A DNA stretch of 64,000 nucleotides from Microbacterium ginsengiterrae. GTDB taxonomy: Bacteria > Actinomycetota > Actinomycetes > Actinomycetales > Microbacteriaceae. Position 1 is the stretch's first letter, and each line of letters starts with the position of its first letter. Shown piece after piece: positions 1-7,703 of the stretch. The notes beneath the pieces are model-generated. The model saw only the letters and a program-made list of their open reading frames with translations. It was not told the DNA's origin and ran no database searches. Both the position numbers and the translations under genes were made by a program. The stretch lies in the NCBI RefSeq assembly GCF_014205075.1, contig NZ_JACHMU010000001.1, forward strand, positions 2,790,001-2,854,000, read 5' to 3'.

Positions 1-840
1 CGCGACGAGGCCCGCCACTGCACCGGAGGCCGCACCCACGGAGGTCGGCTTTCCGTCCTTGATGCGCTCGACGAGGATCCAGCCGAGGATCGCGGCAGCC
101 GTGGCACCCAGGGTGTTGATGCCGATGAGTCCGACGCCGCCCATGTCCTCGGCGTTCCACTCTGCTCCGGCGTTGAAGCCGAACCATCCGAACCAGAGGA
201 TTGCGGCGCCGAGCAGCGTCAGCGGCACGTTGTGCGGCTTGAGGATGCCCTTCTGGAAGCCGACGCGCTTGCCGAGAACCAGCGCGAGGGCGAGGGCTGC
301 GGCACCGGCGGTGATGTGCACGGCGGTACCGCCGGCGTAGTCGATCACTTCGATGCCGCTGTCGGCGCCGAAGAGGGTCGTGCCGAGCTCCATCACCCAG
401 CCGCCACCCCAGACCCACGCGGAGATCGGGAAGTAGCCGACCGTCGCGAACACACCGGCGAAGATGAGCCAGCTGCCGAACTTCGCCCTGTCGGCGATGG
501 CACCCGAGATCAGCGCGACGGTGATGATGGCGAACGTGGCGCCGTACGCGACGCCCAGTAGGGCGACGTTCGAGCCCTCGCCCTCGGCGAGCGAGACGAG
601 GCCGAGGTCCGCGAACGGGTTGCCGGCGAAAGCCGTCGGGCTGTCGACTGCGCTCATCGAGTAACCGAACAGGATCCAGAGAACCGCGACGAGGCCGATC
701 GAACCGAAGCTCATCATCATCATGCTGACGACGCTCTTGGCCTTGACCAGGCCGCCGTAGAAGAACGCGACACCTGGCGTCATGAGCAGCACGAGCGCCG
801 TGGCGGTAATACCCCAGGAGATGTTGCCGGGAGCATCCAT
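1..840 (-). CDS. amt: Ammonium transporter Amt (C-terminus cut by window edge)
   Basis: An open frame of 280 codons begins with ATG at 840 and runs off the left edge. It encodes a hydrophobic membrane protein that matches the Amt/MEP/Rh ammonium channels. Signature segments visible are WFGFNAGAEWN and AGGTAVHITAGAA, the latter holding the first pore histidine of the twin-His motif. The start is followed at once by the first membrane helix, so there is no cleavable signal peptide. The product imports NH4+/NH3 across the cytoplasmic membrane. The upstream region holds a GlnR-like box (see 914-929), consistent with induction on nitrogen limitation. Amt proteins are usually about 400-450 residues, so about one third is missing here. 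Whether a PII gene follows cannot be seen. Confidence 0.95.
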   Translation of the reverse strand, partial: MDAPGNISWGITATALVLLMTPGVAFFYGGLVKAKSVVSMMMMSFGSIGLVAVLWILFGYSMSAVDSPTAFAGNPFADLGLVSLAEGEGSNVALLGVAYGATFAIITVALISGAIADRAKFGSWLIFAGVFATVGYFPISAWVWGGGWVMELGTTLFGADSGIEVIDYAGGTAVHITAGAAALALALVLGKRVGFQKGILKPHNVPLTLLGAAILWFGWFGFNAGAEWNAEDMGGVGLIGINTLGATAAAILGWILVERIKDGKPTSVGAASGAVAGLVA

Positions 841-913
841 AGGAAAACCTCACATCCGAAGTAATTGAGAACTTCAGTGTGACGAGGCCCGGTTACCGGA
901 ATGCGCGTCCGTT

Positions 914-929
914 GTTTCGAGTGCGTTAC
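914..929 (-). promoter_or_regulatory. GlnR-type box upstream of amt
   Basis: Read on the minus strand this is GTAAC-n6-GAAAC, a full match to the actinobacterial GlnR half-site pair gTnAC-n6-GaAAC. It ends about 75 bp before the amt start. Two further GTAAC words lie at 956-960 and 892-896, about one helical-turn multiple away; the first is followed after six bases by TTCAC. The same box architecture is present in perfect tandem form at glnA (43175-43212). Binding by GlnR is inferred. Confidence 0.6.
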
Positions 930-956
930 ACCGCCCCGCGCAGTGTGAACATCGCG

Positions 957-2003
957 TTACAGCGCGCTTTGCACCTGCGCAGAATGGGTGAGGGCGTTGA
1001 GGCGGGATATGGCGCGCAGGTACTTCTTGCGGTATCCACCACCCAGCATCTCGTCCGCGAACACCTGCTCCAGACTCACCCCGGTGGCGATGATCGGCAC
1101 CTGCGCGTCGTACACGCGGTCGACGAAGGCGACGAACCGCAGCGCCTCCGACTGATCGGTGAGGACGTGGACGTCCTGCAGCCCGACGGTCGAGATGCCG
1201 TCGATCAACCGGATGTAACGGGACGGATGCACCTTCGCCAGATGACGGATGACGTCGTGGAAGCTGTCGTCGGATGCCGTGCCCTCCACGGCATCCAGGG
1301 CGTCACGGTATTCGGAGTCCGAGAGGACGACGGCCTTGCCGTCGAGGGCGCGCTGCCGGAAGTCGACGCCGTCGATGCGGATCGTCTCGAAGCTGTCCGA
1401 CATGGCGTGGATCTCACGGAGGAAGTCCTGAGCCGCGAACCGCCCCTCGCCCAGCGCGTTCGGCGGGGTGTTCGAGGTGGCGGCCAGCTTGGTCCCGGAG
1501 GAGACGAGTTCGCCGAGCAGCCGCGTCATCACCATCGTGTCGCCCGGGTCGTCGAGCTCGAACTCGTCGATGCACAGGAGGTCGGCCCCTCGGAGCAGGT
1601 CGACGGTGTTCTTGTAACCCAGCGCGCCGACGAGGGCGGTGTACTCGATGAAAGATCCGAAGTACTTCCGGCGGGCAGGCATCGCGTGGTAGATCGCCGC
1701 GAGCAGGTGCGTCTTGCCCACCCCGAATCCGCCGTCGAGATAGACACCGGGTTTGGTCTGCGGCTCCTTCTTCGCCCTGCTGAACAGGCCACCGCGCTTG
1801 ACCGGTGCGCCGCGCCCCGCGAAGCGCTGGAGGAGCTCCTTGGCCTCGGCCTGAGACGGGTAGGCATCATCGGAGCGATACGACTCGAAGGTGGCTCCGT
1901 CGAACTGGGGCGGCGGGACCAGGCTGGCGAGCATCTCGGGACCGCTCACCACGGGTTCGCGCTCGATCAGATGAGCGGTGTTCGCGCTGGGGGTGTCGGG
2001 CAT
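957..2003 (-). CDS. zapE: Cell division protein ZapE / AFG1-like P-loop ATPase
   Basis: The protein is 348 residues from ATG at 2003, which has an AGGA ribosome-binding motif about seven bases upstream. An in-frame extension further upstream has no family support. It has a Walker A motif GGFGVGKTH (residues 91-99) and a Walker B LLCIDEFE (142-149), followed by the [12 protein letters not shown] and [14 protein letters not shown] segments typical of the AFG1/ZapE family of AAA+-like ATPases. In proteobacteria ZapE acts at the Z-ring; in actinobacteria the role is not established, so the name reflects family membership only. It is transcribed alone, divergent from the rhodanese gene and apparently not in an operon with amt. 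Confidence 0.85.
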   Translation of the reverse strand: MPDTPSANTAHLIEREPVVSGPEMLASLVPPPQFDGATFESYRSDDAYPSQAEAKELLQRFAGRGAPVKRGGLFSRAKKEPQTKPGVYLDGGFGVGKTHLLAAIYHAMPARRKYFGSFIEYTALVGALGYKNTVDLLRGADLLCIDEFELDDPGDTMVMTRLLGELVSSGTKLAATSNTPPNALGEGRFAAQDFLREIHAMSDSFETIRIDGVDFRQRALDGKAVVLSDSEYRDALDAVEGTASDDSFHDVIRHLAKVHPSRYIRLIDGISTVGLQDVHVLTDQSEALRFVAFVDRVYDAQVPIIATGVSLEQVFADEMLGGGYRKKYLRAISRLNALTHSAQVQSAL

Positions 2004-2124
2004 GCGATTCCTGTGTCGAAGTCTTACGGATCCGGCGCCGGGCGCACCGAACGGCTCTAGTGTCGAAGGGGACGGGTACACACTACGCCGTCCGCCGCAC
2101 AGCCCAGCATTCGAGGAGCGCCAG

Positions 2125-3021
2125 ATGACCATCGAGTTCGACACGTCCGTCCCGAAGTTCGCGGAGTACTCCGAGCCGGGTCGCCTTGTCAGCACCGAAT
2201 GGCTCGCCGCCCGCCTCGGTGAACCGGGGCTGGTGGTCGTCGAGTCCGACGAGGACGTGCTGCTGTACGAGACCGGCCACATTCCCGGTGCGGTCAAGGT
2301 CGACTGGCACACCGAGCTCAACGATCCGGTCGTCCGCGACTACGTCGATGGCGCGGGGTTCGCGGAGCTGCTCAGCCGCAAGGGCATCTCCCGCGACGAC
2401 ACCGTCGTCATCTACGGCGACAAGAACAACTGGTGGGCGGCGTACGCGCTGTGGGTGTTCTCCTTGTTCGGGCACGAGGACGTCCGCCTGCTCGACGGCG
2501 GCCGTGACCGGTGGATCTCCGAGGGGCGCGAGATCACGACCGAGCGGTCCGACCGCCCGAGGACGGACTATCCGGTCGTCGAACGGGACGACTCCGCACT
2601 CCGCGCGTACAAGGACGACGTCCTCGACTTCCTCGGTTCCGGTCCACTGATCGACGTGCGCTCCCCCGAGGAGTACAGCGGGGAGCGCACGAGCGCCCCC
2701 GCGTACCCGGAGGAAGGCGCGCTGCGTGCCGGGCACATCCCGACGGCGAAGAGCGTGCCCTGGGCGAAGGCCGTGGCCGAGGACGGTGGGTTCCGGCCGC
2801 GCGCGGAGCTCGAGGCGATCTACCGCGACGGCGCCGGCATCTCCGACGGGGATCCGGTCGTGGCGTACTGCCGCATCGGAGAGCGCTCCAGCCACACCTG
2901 GTTCGTACTGAAGCACCTGCTCGGCTTCGAGGACGTGCGCAACTACGACGGCTCCTGGACGGAATGGGGCAGCGCCGTCCGCGTGCCGATCGTCACAGGC
3001 AGCGAGCCCGGCTCCCTCTGA
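2125..3021 (+). CDS. sseA: Thiosulfate/3-mercaptopyruvate sulfurtransferase (two-domain rhodanese)
   Basis: The protein has 298 residues and starts at ATG 2125, preceded by GAGGAG about eight bases upstream. Two rhodanese domains are visible. The N-terminal one (about 20-140) has lost its catalytic Cys (YGDKNNWWA). The C-terminal one (about 165-290) carries the active-site loop CRIGERSS with Cys249. Such enzymes move sulfane sulfur from thiosulfate or 3-mercaptopyruvate to an acceptor through a Cys persulfide. The next gene, 40 bp downstream on the same strand, is a SufE homologue, which is a natural sulfur acceptor, so the two probably function as a relay. Substrate choice cannot be read from sequence. 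Confidence 0.9.
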   Translation: MTIEFDTSVPKFAEYSEPGRLVSTEWLAARLGEPGLVVVESDEDVLLYETGHIPGAVKVDWHTELNDPVVRDYVDGAGFAELLSRKGISRDDTVVIYGDKNNWWAAYALWVFSLFGHEDVRLLDGGRDRWISEGREITTERSDRPRTDYPVVERDDSALRAYKDDVLDFLGSGPLIDVRSPEEYSGERTSAPAYPEEGALRAGHIPTAKSVPWAKAVAEDGGFRPRAELEAIYRDGAGISDGDPVVAYCRIGERSSHTWFVLKHLLGFEDVRNYDGSWTEWGSAVRVPIVTGSEPGSL

Positions 3022-3061
3022 GCAGGGCCGGCGCAGCCGTGAGCGTGGGAGAATTGCGGGA

Positions 3062-3493
3062 ATGAGCACCACGCACGTTCCCGACGCCCTCGCAGAGATC
3101 CGCGAGGACTTCCTCGCGCTCCCGGAGGCCGAGCGTCTCCAGCTGCTGCTGGAGTTCTCGGGCGAGCTGCCGGCGGTCTCCGACGAGGTCGCCGACCACC
3201 CCGAGATGTACGAGCGTGTCGCAGAGTGCCAGTCGCCCGTGTACATCTTCGTGGAGATCGAGGACGACGTCGTGACGATGCACGCCACGGCACCACCGGA
3301 GGCACCGACCACGCGCGGATTCGCGAGCATCCTCGTCCAGGGGATCTCTGGCCTCTCCGCCGATGAGGTGCTCGCCATCCCCGACGACTATCCTCAGTCG
3401 ATCGGCCTCACCAGGGCGGTCTCTCCGCTGCGGATCGCCGGGATGACGGGCATGCTGATGCGCGTCAAGCGTCAGGTCACGCAGAAGCGCTGA
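3062..3493 (+). CDS. sufE: SufE-family sulfur acceptor protein
   Basis: This 143-residue protein has the SufE fold signature. A conserved Cys lies at residue 56 in ERVAECQSPVY, followed by the beta-rich segment VYIFVEIEDD and a C-terminal helix with LSPLR-like spacing (AVSPLRIAGMTGML). In the family this Cys accepts persulfide sulfur from a cysteine desulfurase and hands it to the Suf scaffold for Fe-S cluster assembly. The neighbouring rhodanese suggests an alternative sulfur donor. Its 3' end overlaps the convergent hydrolase gene by 17 bp (3477-3493), which leaves no space for a terminator between them. Confidence 0.88.
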   Translation: MSTTHVPDALAEIREDFLALPEAERLQLLLEFSGELPAVSDEVADHPEMYERVAECQSPVYIFVEIEDDVVTMHATAPPEAPTTRGFASILVQGISGLSADEVLAIPDDYPQSIGLTRAVSPLRIAGMTGMLMRVKRQVTQKR

Positions 3494-4631
3494 AGCCGTT
3501 CGCCCGCGACCACTCCTCGATCGCGGCCGTCCAGCCGGTCTGGTCGTAGTTCCAGATCTTCGTGTGGCGGGCGCCGGTGAATCTCGGCATCGTCACGAGA
3601 TCGGGGCGTGCTTCCGCCAGTGCGTGCGAGGCGTCGGCGGGGACGAAGCCATCGTCCTCGCTGTGCAGGAGCAGGATCGGGACGGACAGTTCATCGGCGC
3701 GAGCCACCATGTCCAGCCGATCGAACGGGATGGCCGTCTCCGAGCCGCTGAGGCGCGCCGTCAGCCGCGACGACAGCGCGTTCATCGCGAGAGCAGGCAG
3801 CGGGTCCACGATGCCCGACTGACGCGCTTGGAACTTCAGGACGGACCGCCAGTCCACCACGGGAGAGTCCAGCACGAGACCCGCGATCGCGTCACGATGC
3901 CCTGACGAGACAGCCGTCTGCAGAGCGATGGCGCCGCCCATCGACCATCCCATGAGGAGGACGCGCTCGGCCCCGTGACGCAGGGCGTACGCGATCGCCG
4001 CGTCCACGTCTCGCCATTCGGACGCCCCGAGCGCGTACGAGCCTCCCCTGCTGCGGGGGGCCTCGCCGTCGTTCCGATAGGAGACGACGAGCGCGGGAAG
4101 CCCGAGCGCGTGGAACACCGGCACGGCGCGCAGGCATTCCGCCCGCGTGACGCCGCGTCCGTGTACCTGGATCACCCAGGTCGAGCATTCCGCGGGGAAC
4201 AGCCAGGCGGGACACGGACCGGCCGGCGCTCCGATGAGGACCGGCTCCCACGGCAGGTGCAGTTCGGATGGCGAGGTGTAGTACCAGCCGCTGAAACCCG
4301 CAGCCCTGTCGATCTTCGCGCCGGGCTCGATCTTCGTGAGCAGCTTGCGACGGACCCGCCCGGCATCGGCGCTCAGCACGGCGCCGAGCTTCACGTACCC
4401 GTACGTCCCGGTGGTGAACAGCCCGTAGCGGCCAGGGAGCTCGGTGTCGAGGTTGCGCGTCAGCTCGACGGTCTGCGCTCCGGTGTCGACGGCGAGGATC
4501 TCGGTGTCCGCGACGCGTCCCCTCGGGGTGACGACGCGACGGCCGATCGAGAACACCAACAGCGCCGCTCCCGCGGCGAACGCCAGCAGCGCGGGTAGGA
4601 GCAGAGCAACGGCGTGCCTGAGACTCTTCAT
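3477..4631 (-). CDS. Alpha/beta hydrolase, membrane-anchored
   Basis: The protein has 384 residues from ATG at 4631, with a strong AGGAGG close upstream. The N-terminus is an uncleaved signal anchor (about residues 8-28, LLLPALLAFAAGAALLVF), so the enzyme is probably exposed outside the membrane or attached to it. The catalytic domain occupies about 150-375 with nucleophile Ser230 in GWSMGG, acid Asp326 or Asp327 in LLHSEDDGF, and His356 in GARHTK. The substrate is unknown. It resembles the serine aminopeptidase S33/esterase type of actinobacterial hydrolases. It is convergent with sufE (17 bp overlap) and divergent from DUF3000. Confidence 0.82.
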   Translation of the reverse strand: MKSLRHAVALLLPALLAFAAGAALLVFSIGRRVVTPRGRVADTEILAVDTGAQTVELTRNLDTELPGRYGLFTTGTYGYVKLGAVLSADAGRVRRKLLTKIEPGAKIDRAAGFSGWYYTSPSELHLPWEPVLIGAPAGPCPAWLFPAECSTWVIQVHGRGVTRAECLRAVPVFHALGLPALVVSYRNDGEAPRSRGGSYALGASEWRDVDAAIAYALRHGAERVLLMGWSMGGAIALQTAVSSGHRDAIAGLVLDSPVVDWRSVLKFQARQSGIVDPLPALAMNALSSRLTARLSGSETAIPFDRLDMVARADELSVPILLLHSEDDGFVPADASHALAEARPDLVTMPRFTGARHTKIWNYDQTGWTAAIEEWSRANGFSASA

Positions 4632-4644
4632 CGCCTCCTGACTC

Positions 4645-4650
4645 TAGCCT
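4645..4650 (+). promoter_or_regulatory. -10 element (TAGCCT), leaderless start of the DUF3000 gene
   Basis: TAGCCT sits six bases before the GTG at 4657, and no ribosome-binding motif is present, so transcription would begin at or next to the start codon. No -35 consensus is visible. Confidence 0.5.
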
Positions 4651-4656
4651 GTCACC

Positions 4657-5238
4657 GTGAGCGCACACCCCGATGCCGGTACGCAATTCGCGCGCGTCGC
4701 CGACGAGTTGCGGGCGACGACGTTCCGAAAGGACATCGTGGTGCGCGAGATCACATCCCCGGCAGGGCTCGCGCCGTTCTCGATCGCGCTCGCCGCGGAC
4801 GTCCGCCCGGATGAGAACGGCGACTCCGTGTACGGCACGGGACGATTCGTACTCCTGCACGACCCGGAGGAGCCACAGGCGTGGGGAGGCGCATGGCGCA
4901 TCGTCGTCTTCGCGCAGGCGCCGCTCGAACCGGAGATCGGCACGGACCCGTTGCTCGCCGATGTGACGTGGTCGTGGCTCATCGACGCGCTCGATTCGCG
5001 CGACGCCGGTTACCACTCGGCATCCGGCACCTCCACGAAGACGATCTCGAAGGGGTTCGGATCCCTCGCCGCGGAAGGCGACGGCGCCCAGATCGAACTA
5101 CGATCTTCTTGGACGCCGGACGAGCCGTTCCGGCCGCACGTGGAAGCATGGGCCGAACTCGTGGGCATGCTTGCCGGTCTCCCGCCCGGCTCCGAGAACA
5201 TCGCCGTGTTCGGCGCGCGAAAGGCAGGTCGTGACTGA
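4657..5238 (+). CDS. DUF3000 domain-containing protein
   Basis: The protein is 193 residues from GTG at 4657. That start is favoured by the -10 element six bases upstream and by the conserved N-terminal sequence SAHPDAGTQFARVADELR. It matches the actinobacterial DUF3000 family, with the recognisable segment VLLHDPEEPQAWGGAWRIVVFAQAPLE and a C-terminal part ending near SENIAVFGARKA. Function is unknown; it is a small soluble protein without membrane segments. It overlaps the following RNase D gene by 8 bp (5231-5238), and that pairing is widespread in actinobacteria, which suggests a shared RNA-related or housekeeping role (inference). Confidence 0.88.
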   Translation: MSAHPDAGTQFARVADELRATTFRKDIVVREITSPAGLAPFSIALAADVRPDENGDSVYGTGRFVLLHDPEEPQAWGGAWRIVVFAQAPLEPEIGTDPLLADVTWSWLIDALDSRDAGYHSASGTSTKTISKGFGSLAAEGDGAQIELRSSWTPDEPFRPHVEAWAELVGMLAGLPPGSENIAVFGARKAGRD

Positions 5239-6424
5239 GTATTCCGTCATCGACGATTTTCCCCGGTTCGAAGCAGCGTGTGACGCCCTCGCGGCAGGCA
5301 CCGGTCCGGTCGCGGTGGACGTCGAGCGCGCCTCCGGGTTCCGGTACTCGCAGCGCGCCTACCTCGTGCAGGTGTTCCGCCGCGACGCCGGTGTGTTCCT
5401 CTTCGACCCGCCGGCACTGAAGGACTTCTCCCCGCTGCAGGCTGCGATCGGGGACGTCGAGTGGGTGTTCCACGCGGCGAGCCAGGATCTTCCCTCCCTC
5501 CGGGAGCTCGACCTCGAGCCGAAGGTCCTCTTCGACACCGAGCTCGCCGCGCGGCTGCTCGGGCACGCGCGCGTCGGACTCGCCGCGGTCGTCGAGGACA
5601 CCATCGGTGTGACCCTGAAGAAGGAGCACTCCGCCGCGGACTGGTCGGTGCGTCCCCTGCCGGACGCCTGGCTGGAGTACGCGGCCCTCGATGTCCTGCA
5701 CCTCGTCGACGTCCGGGACAAGATCGCCGAGGAGCTCGAAGAGCAGGGCAAGTCCGACTTCGCGGCCCAGGAGTTCGCCGCGACCCTCGCCCAACCGCCC
5801 CGTCCGCCGCGGGAGGATCCGTGGCGCCGCCTCAGCGGCCTGCACCAGGTGAAGGGCGCTCGCAACCTCGCCATCGCCCGGTCGCTGTGGGAGGCGCGTG
5901 AGGAGTACGCCCAGCAGCAGGACACCTCCCCCGGACGCCTCGTGCCCGACCGTTCGCTGGTCGCCGCTGTCATGGCGAATCCGGCATCCAAACAGGCCCT
6001 CGCGGGCGTCCAGGCCTTCAACGGGCGCGCGAGCCGCGCCGAACTCGACCGCTGGTGGGCCGCGATCGTGCGCGGTCGCGAGACCAAGGATCTCCCGAAG
6101 ACGCGTGTGCCGAGCGACTCCCTCCCTCCGCCCCGTGCGTGGTCGGAGCGCAACCCCGAGGCCGACGCGCGGCTGAAGCGCGCCCGCCCGGCGGTGGAGG
6201 AGCTGGCCGAGGCGTTGAACATGCCGACGGAGAATCTCCTCAAGCCCGAGACCCTGCGACGTCTCGCATGGATGCCGCCCGCTCTGACGACGGAGGCGAT
6301 CGCAGAAGCGCTCGCATCGCTCGGCGCGCGGCCCTGGCAGATTGAGCAGACCGCACAGAAGATCTTGGATGCCTTTGTAGAAGCCGGGCAATCGCTCGAC
6401 ACGGCCGAGGCTGCCGGATCGTAG
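5231..6424 (+). CDS. rnd: Ribonuclease D-like 3'-5' exonuclease with HRDC domain
   Basis: The protein is 397 residues. I start it at GTG 5231, which overlaps the DUF3000 stop, because the family N-terminus begins just before YSVIDDFPRFEAAC. A DEDDy exonuclease domain covers about 20-200: Asp30 and Glu32 (VDVERASG), Asp86 (HAASQDL), Tyr150 and Asp154 (LEYAALDVLHL). An HRDC domain follows (about 205-290, WRRLSGLHQVKGARNLAIARS). The family trims tRNA 3' ends and other structured RNAs. The C-terminal 100 residues form a second helical, HRDC-like region. All catalytic carboxylates are present, so activity is likely. Confidence 0.9.
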   Translation: MTEYSVIDDFPRFEAACDALAAGTGPVAVDVERASGFRYSQRAYLVQVFRRDAGVFLFDPPALKDFSPLQAAIGDVEWVFHAASQDLPSLRELDLEPKVLFDTELAARLLGHARVGLAAVVEDTIGVTLKKEHSAADWSVRPLPDAWLEYAALDVLHLVDVRDKIAEELEEQGKSDFAAQEFAATLAQPPRPPREDPWRRLSGLHQVKGARNLAIARSLWEAREEYAQQQDTSPGRLVPDRSLVAAVMANPASKQALAGVQAFNGRASRAELDRWWAAIVRGRETKDLPKTRVPSDSLPPPRAWSERNPEADARLKRARPAVEELAEALNMPTENLLKPETLRRLAWMPPALTTEAIAEALASLGARPWQIEQTAQKILDAFVEAGQSLDTAEAAGS

Positions 6425-6439
6425 GTTCGACCCAACCGA

Positions 6440-6469
6440 TTCACGACGCCTCAGCGGGCCTCATAGGCT
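6440..6469 (+). promoter_or_regulatory. Promoter of the fadA-fadB operon
   Basis: TTCACG (6440-6445) and TAGGCT (6464-6469) are 18 bp apart and give a predicted transcript start near 6476, about 22 bases before the fadA GTG. The leader then carries a GGAGG-like ribosome-binding site at 6489-6494. Confidence 0.45.
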
Positions 6470-6497
6470 GAACGCATACCCAACCTTTGGAGGCAGA

Positions 6498-7703
6498 GTG
6501 GCCGAGATCTCGGACGTCTACTTCGTCGATGGAATGCGCACCCCGTTCGGGCGCGCCGGCGAAAAAGGCATGTACTGGAACACCCGCGCGGACGACCTCG
6601 CCGTCAAGGCGACCATCGGTCTGATGGAGCGCAATGCCGCCGTCCCCGCCGACCGCATCGACGACGTCGCCATCGCAGCGACGTCGCAGACCGGCGACCA
6701 GGGCCTCACGCTCGGCCGTTCGGTCGCCATCCTCGCCGGGCTCCCCAACACGGTTCCCGGCCTTGCCGTCGAGCGCATGTGCGCCGGCGCGATGACCAGC
6801 GTCACGACCATGGCCGCCTCGATCGGCATCGGGATGTACGACTTCGCCCTCGCCGGCGGCGTCGAGCACATGGGCCACCACCCGATCGGCGCCAACGCCG
6901 ACCCGAACCCGCGCTTCGTCGCGGAGAAGATGGTCGACCCCGGCGCGCTGAACATGGGCGTCACCGCAGAACGCATCTTCGACCGTTTCCCGCACCTCAC
7001 CAAGGAGCGCTCGGATCGGTTCGGGATGCTCAGCCAGCACAAGGTGCAGGCGGCGTACGACGCGGGCAAGATCCAGCCGGACCTCGTGTCCGTCGCGATC
7101 AAGGATGCCGAGGGCGCCTGGGGCCTCGCGACCGAGGATGAAGGCCGCCGCCCGCAGACCACGATGGCCGACCTCGCGGGTCTCAAGACCCCGTTCCGCC
7201 CGCACGGACGGGTCACGGCAGGCACCTCCTCCCCTCTCACCGACGGCGCGACGATGTCGCTTCTCGCCGGTGGCCGGGCGGTGAAGGAGTTCGGTCTCAC
7301 GCCGAAGATGAAGCTCGTCTCGTTCGCCTTCGCCGGCGTCCAGCCCGAGATCATGGGCATCGGCCCGATCCCGTCGACCGAGAAGGCGCTGAAGAAGGCC
7401 GGACTCACGATCGATGACATCGGGCTGTTCGAGCTGAACGAGGCGTTCGCGATCCAGGTGATCTCGCTCCTCGACCACTTCGGCATCGCCGACGACGACC
7501 CCCGCGTGAACCAGTGGGGTGGCGCCATCGCCCTCGGACATCCGCTGGCCGCGTCCGGTGTGCGTCTGATGATCCAGCTCGCCGCGCAGTTCGCAGAGCG
7601 CCCGGACGTCCGCTACGGCCTGACCGCCATGTGCGTCGGTCTCGGCCAGGGCGGATCGGTCATCTGGGAGAACCCGTTCTACGACGGCAAGAAGCGGAAG
7701 TGA
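6498..7703 (+). CDS. fadA: Acetyl-CoA C-acyltransferase (thiolase)
   Basis: The protein has 401 residues from GTG 6498, with TTTGGAGGC four bases upstream. It is a thiolase with nucleophilic Cys95 (ERMCAGAM), the catalytic His348 (IALGHPLAAS) and the second Cys379 (TAMCVGLGQG). It cleaves 3-ketoacyl-CoA with CoA to acetyl-CoA and a shortened acyl-CoA. The next gene, which overlaps or abuts its stop codon, is the large trifunctional-type alpha subunit. Together they form the classical fatty-acid oxidation complex, and the thiolase would be the beta subunit. Confidence 0.94.
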   Translation: MAEISDVYFVDGMRTPFGRAGEKGMYWNTRADDLAVKATIGLMERNAAVPADRIDDVAIAATSQTGDQGLTLGRSVAILAGLPNTVPGLAVERMCAGAMTSVTTMAASIGIGMYDFALAGGVEHMGHHPIGANADPNPRFVAEKMVDPGALNMGVTAERIFDRFPHLTKERSDRFGMLSQHKVQAAYDAGKIQPDLVSVAIKDAEGAWGLATEDEGRRPQTTMADLAGLKTPFRPHGRVTAGTSSPLTDGATMSLLAGGRAVKEFGLTPKMKLVSFAFAGVQPEIMGIGPIPSTEKALKKAGLTIDDIGLFELNEAFAIQVISLLDHFGIADDDPRVNQWGGAIALGHPLAASGVRLMIQLAAQFAERPDVRYGLTAMCVGLGQGGSVIWENPFYDGKKRK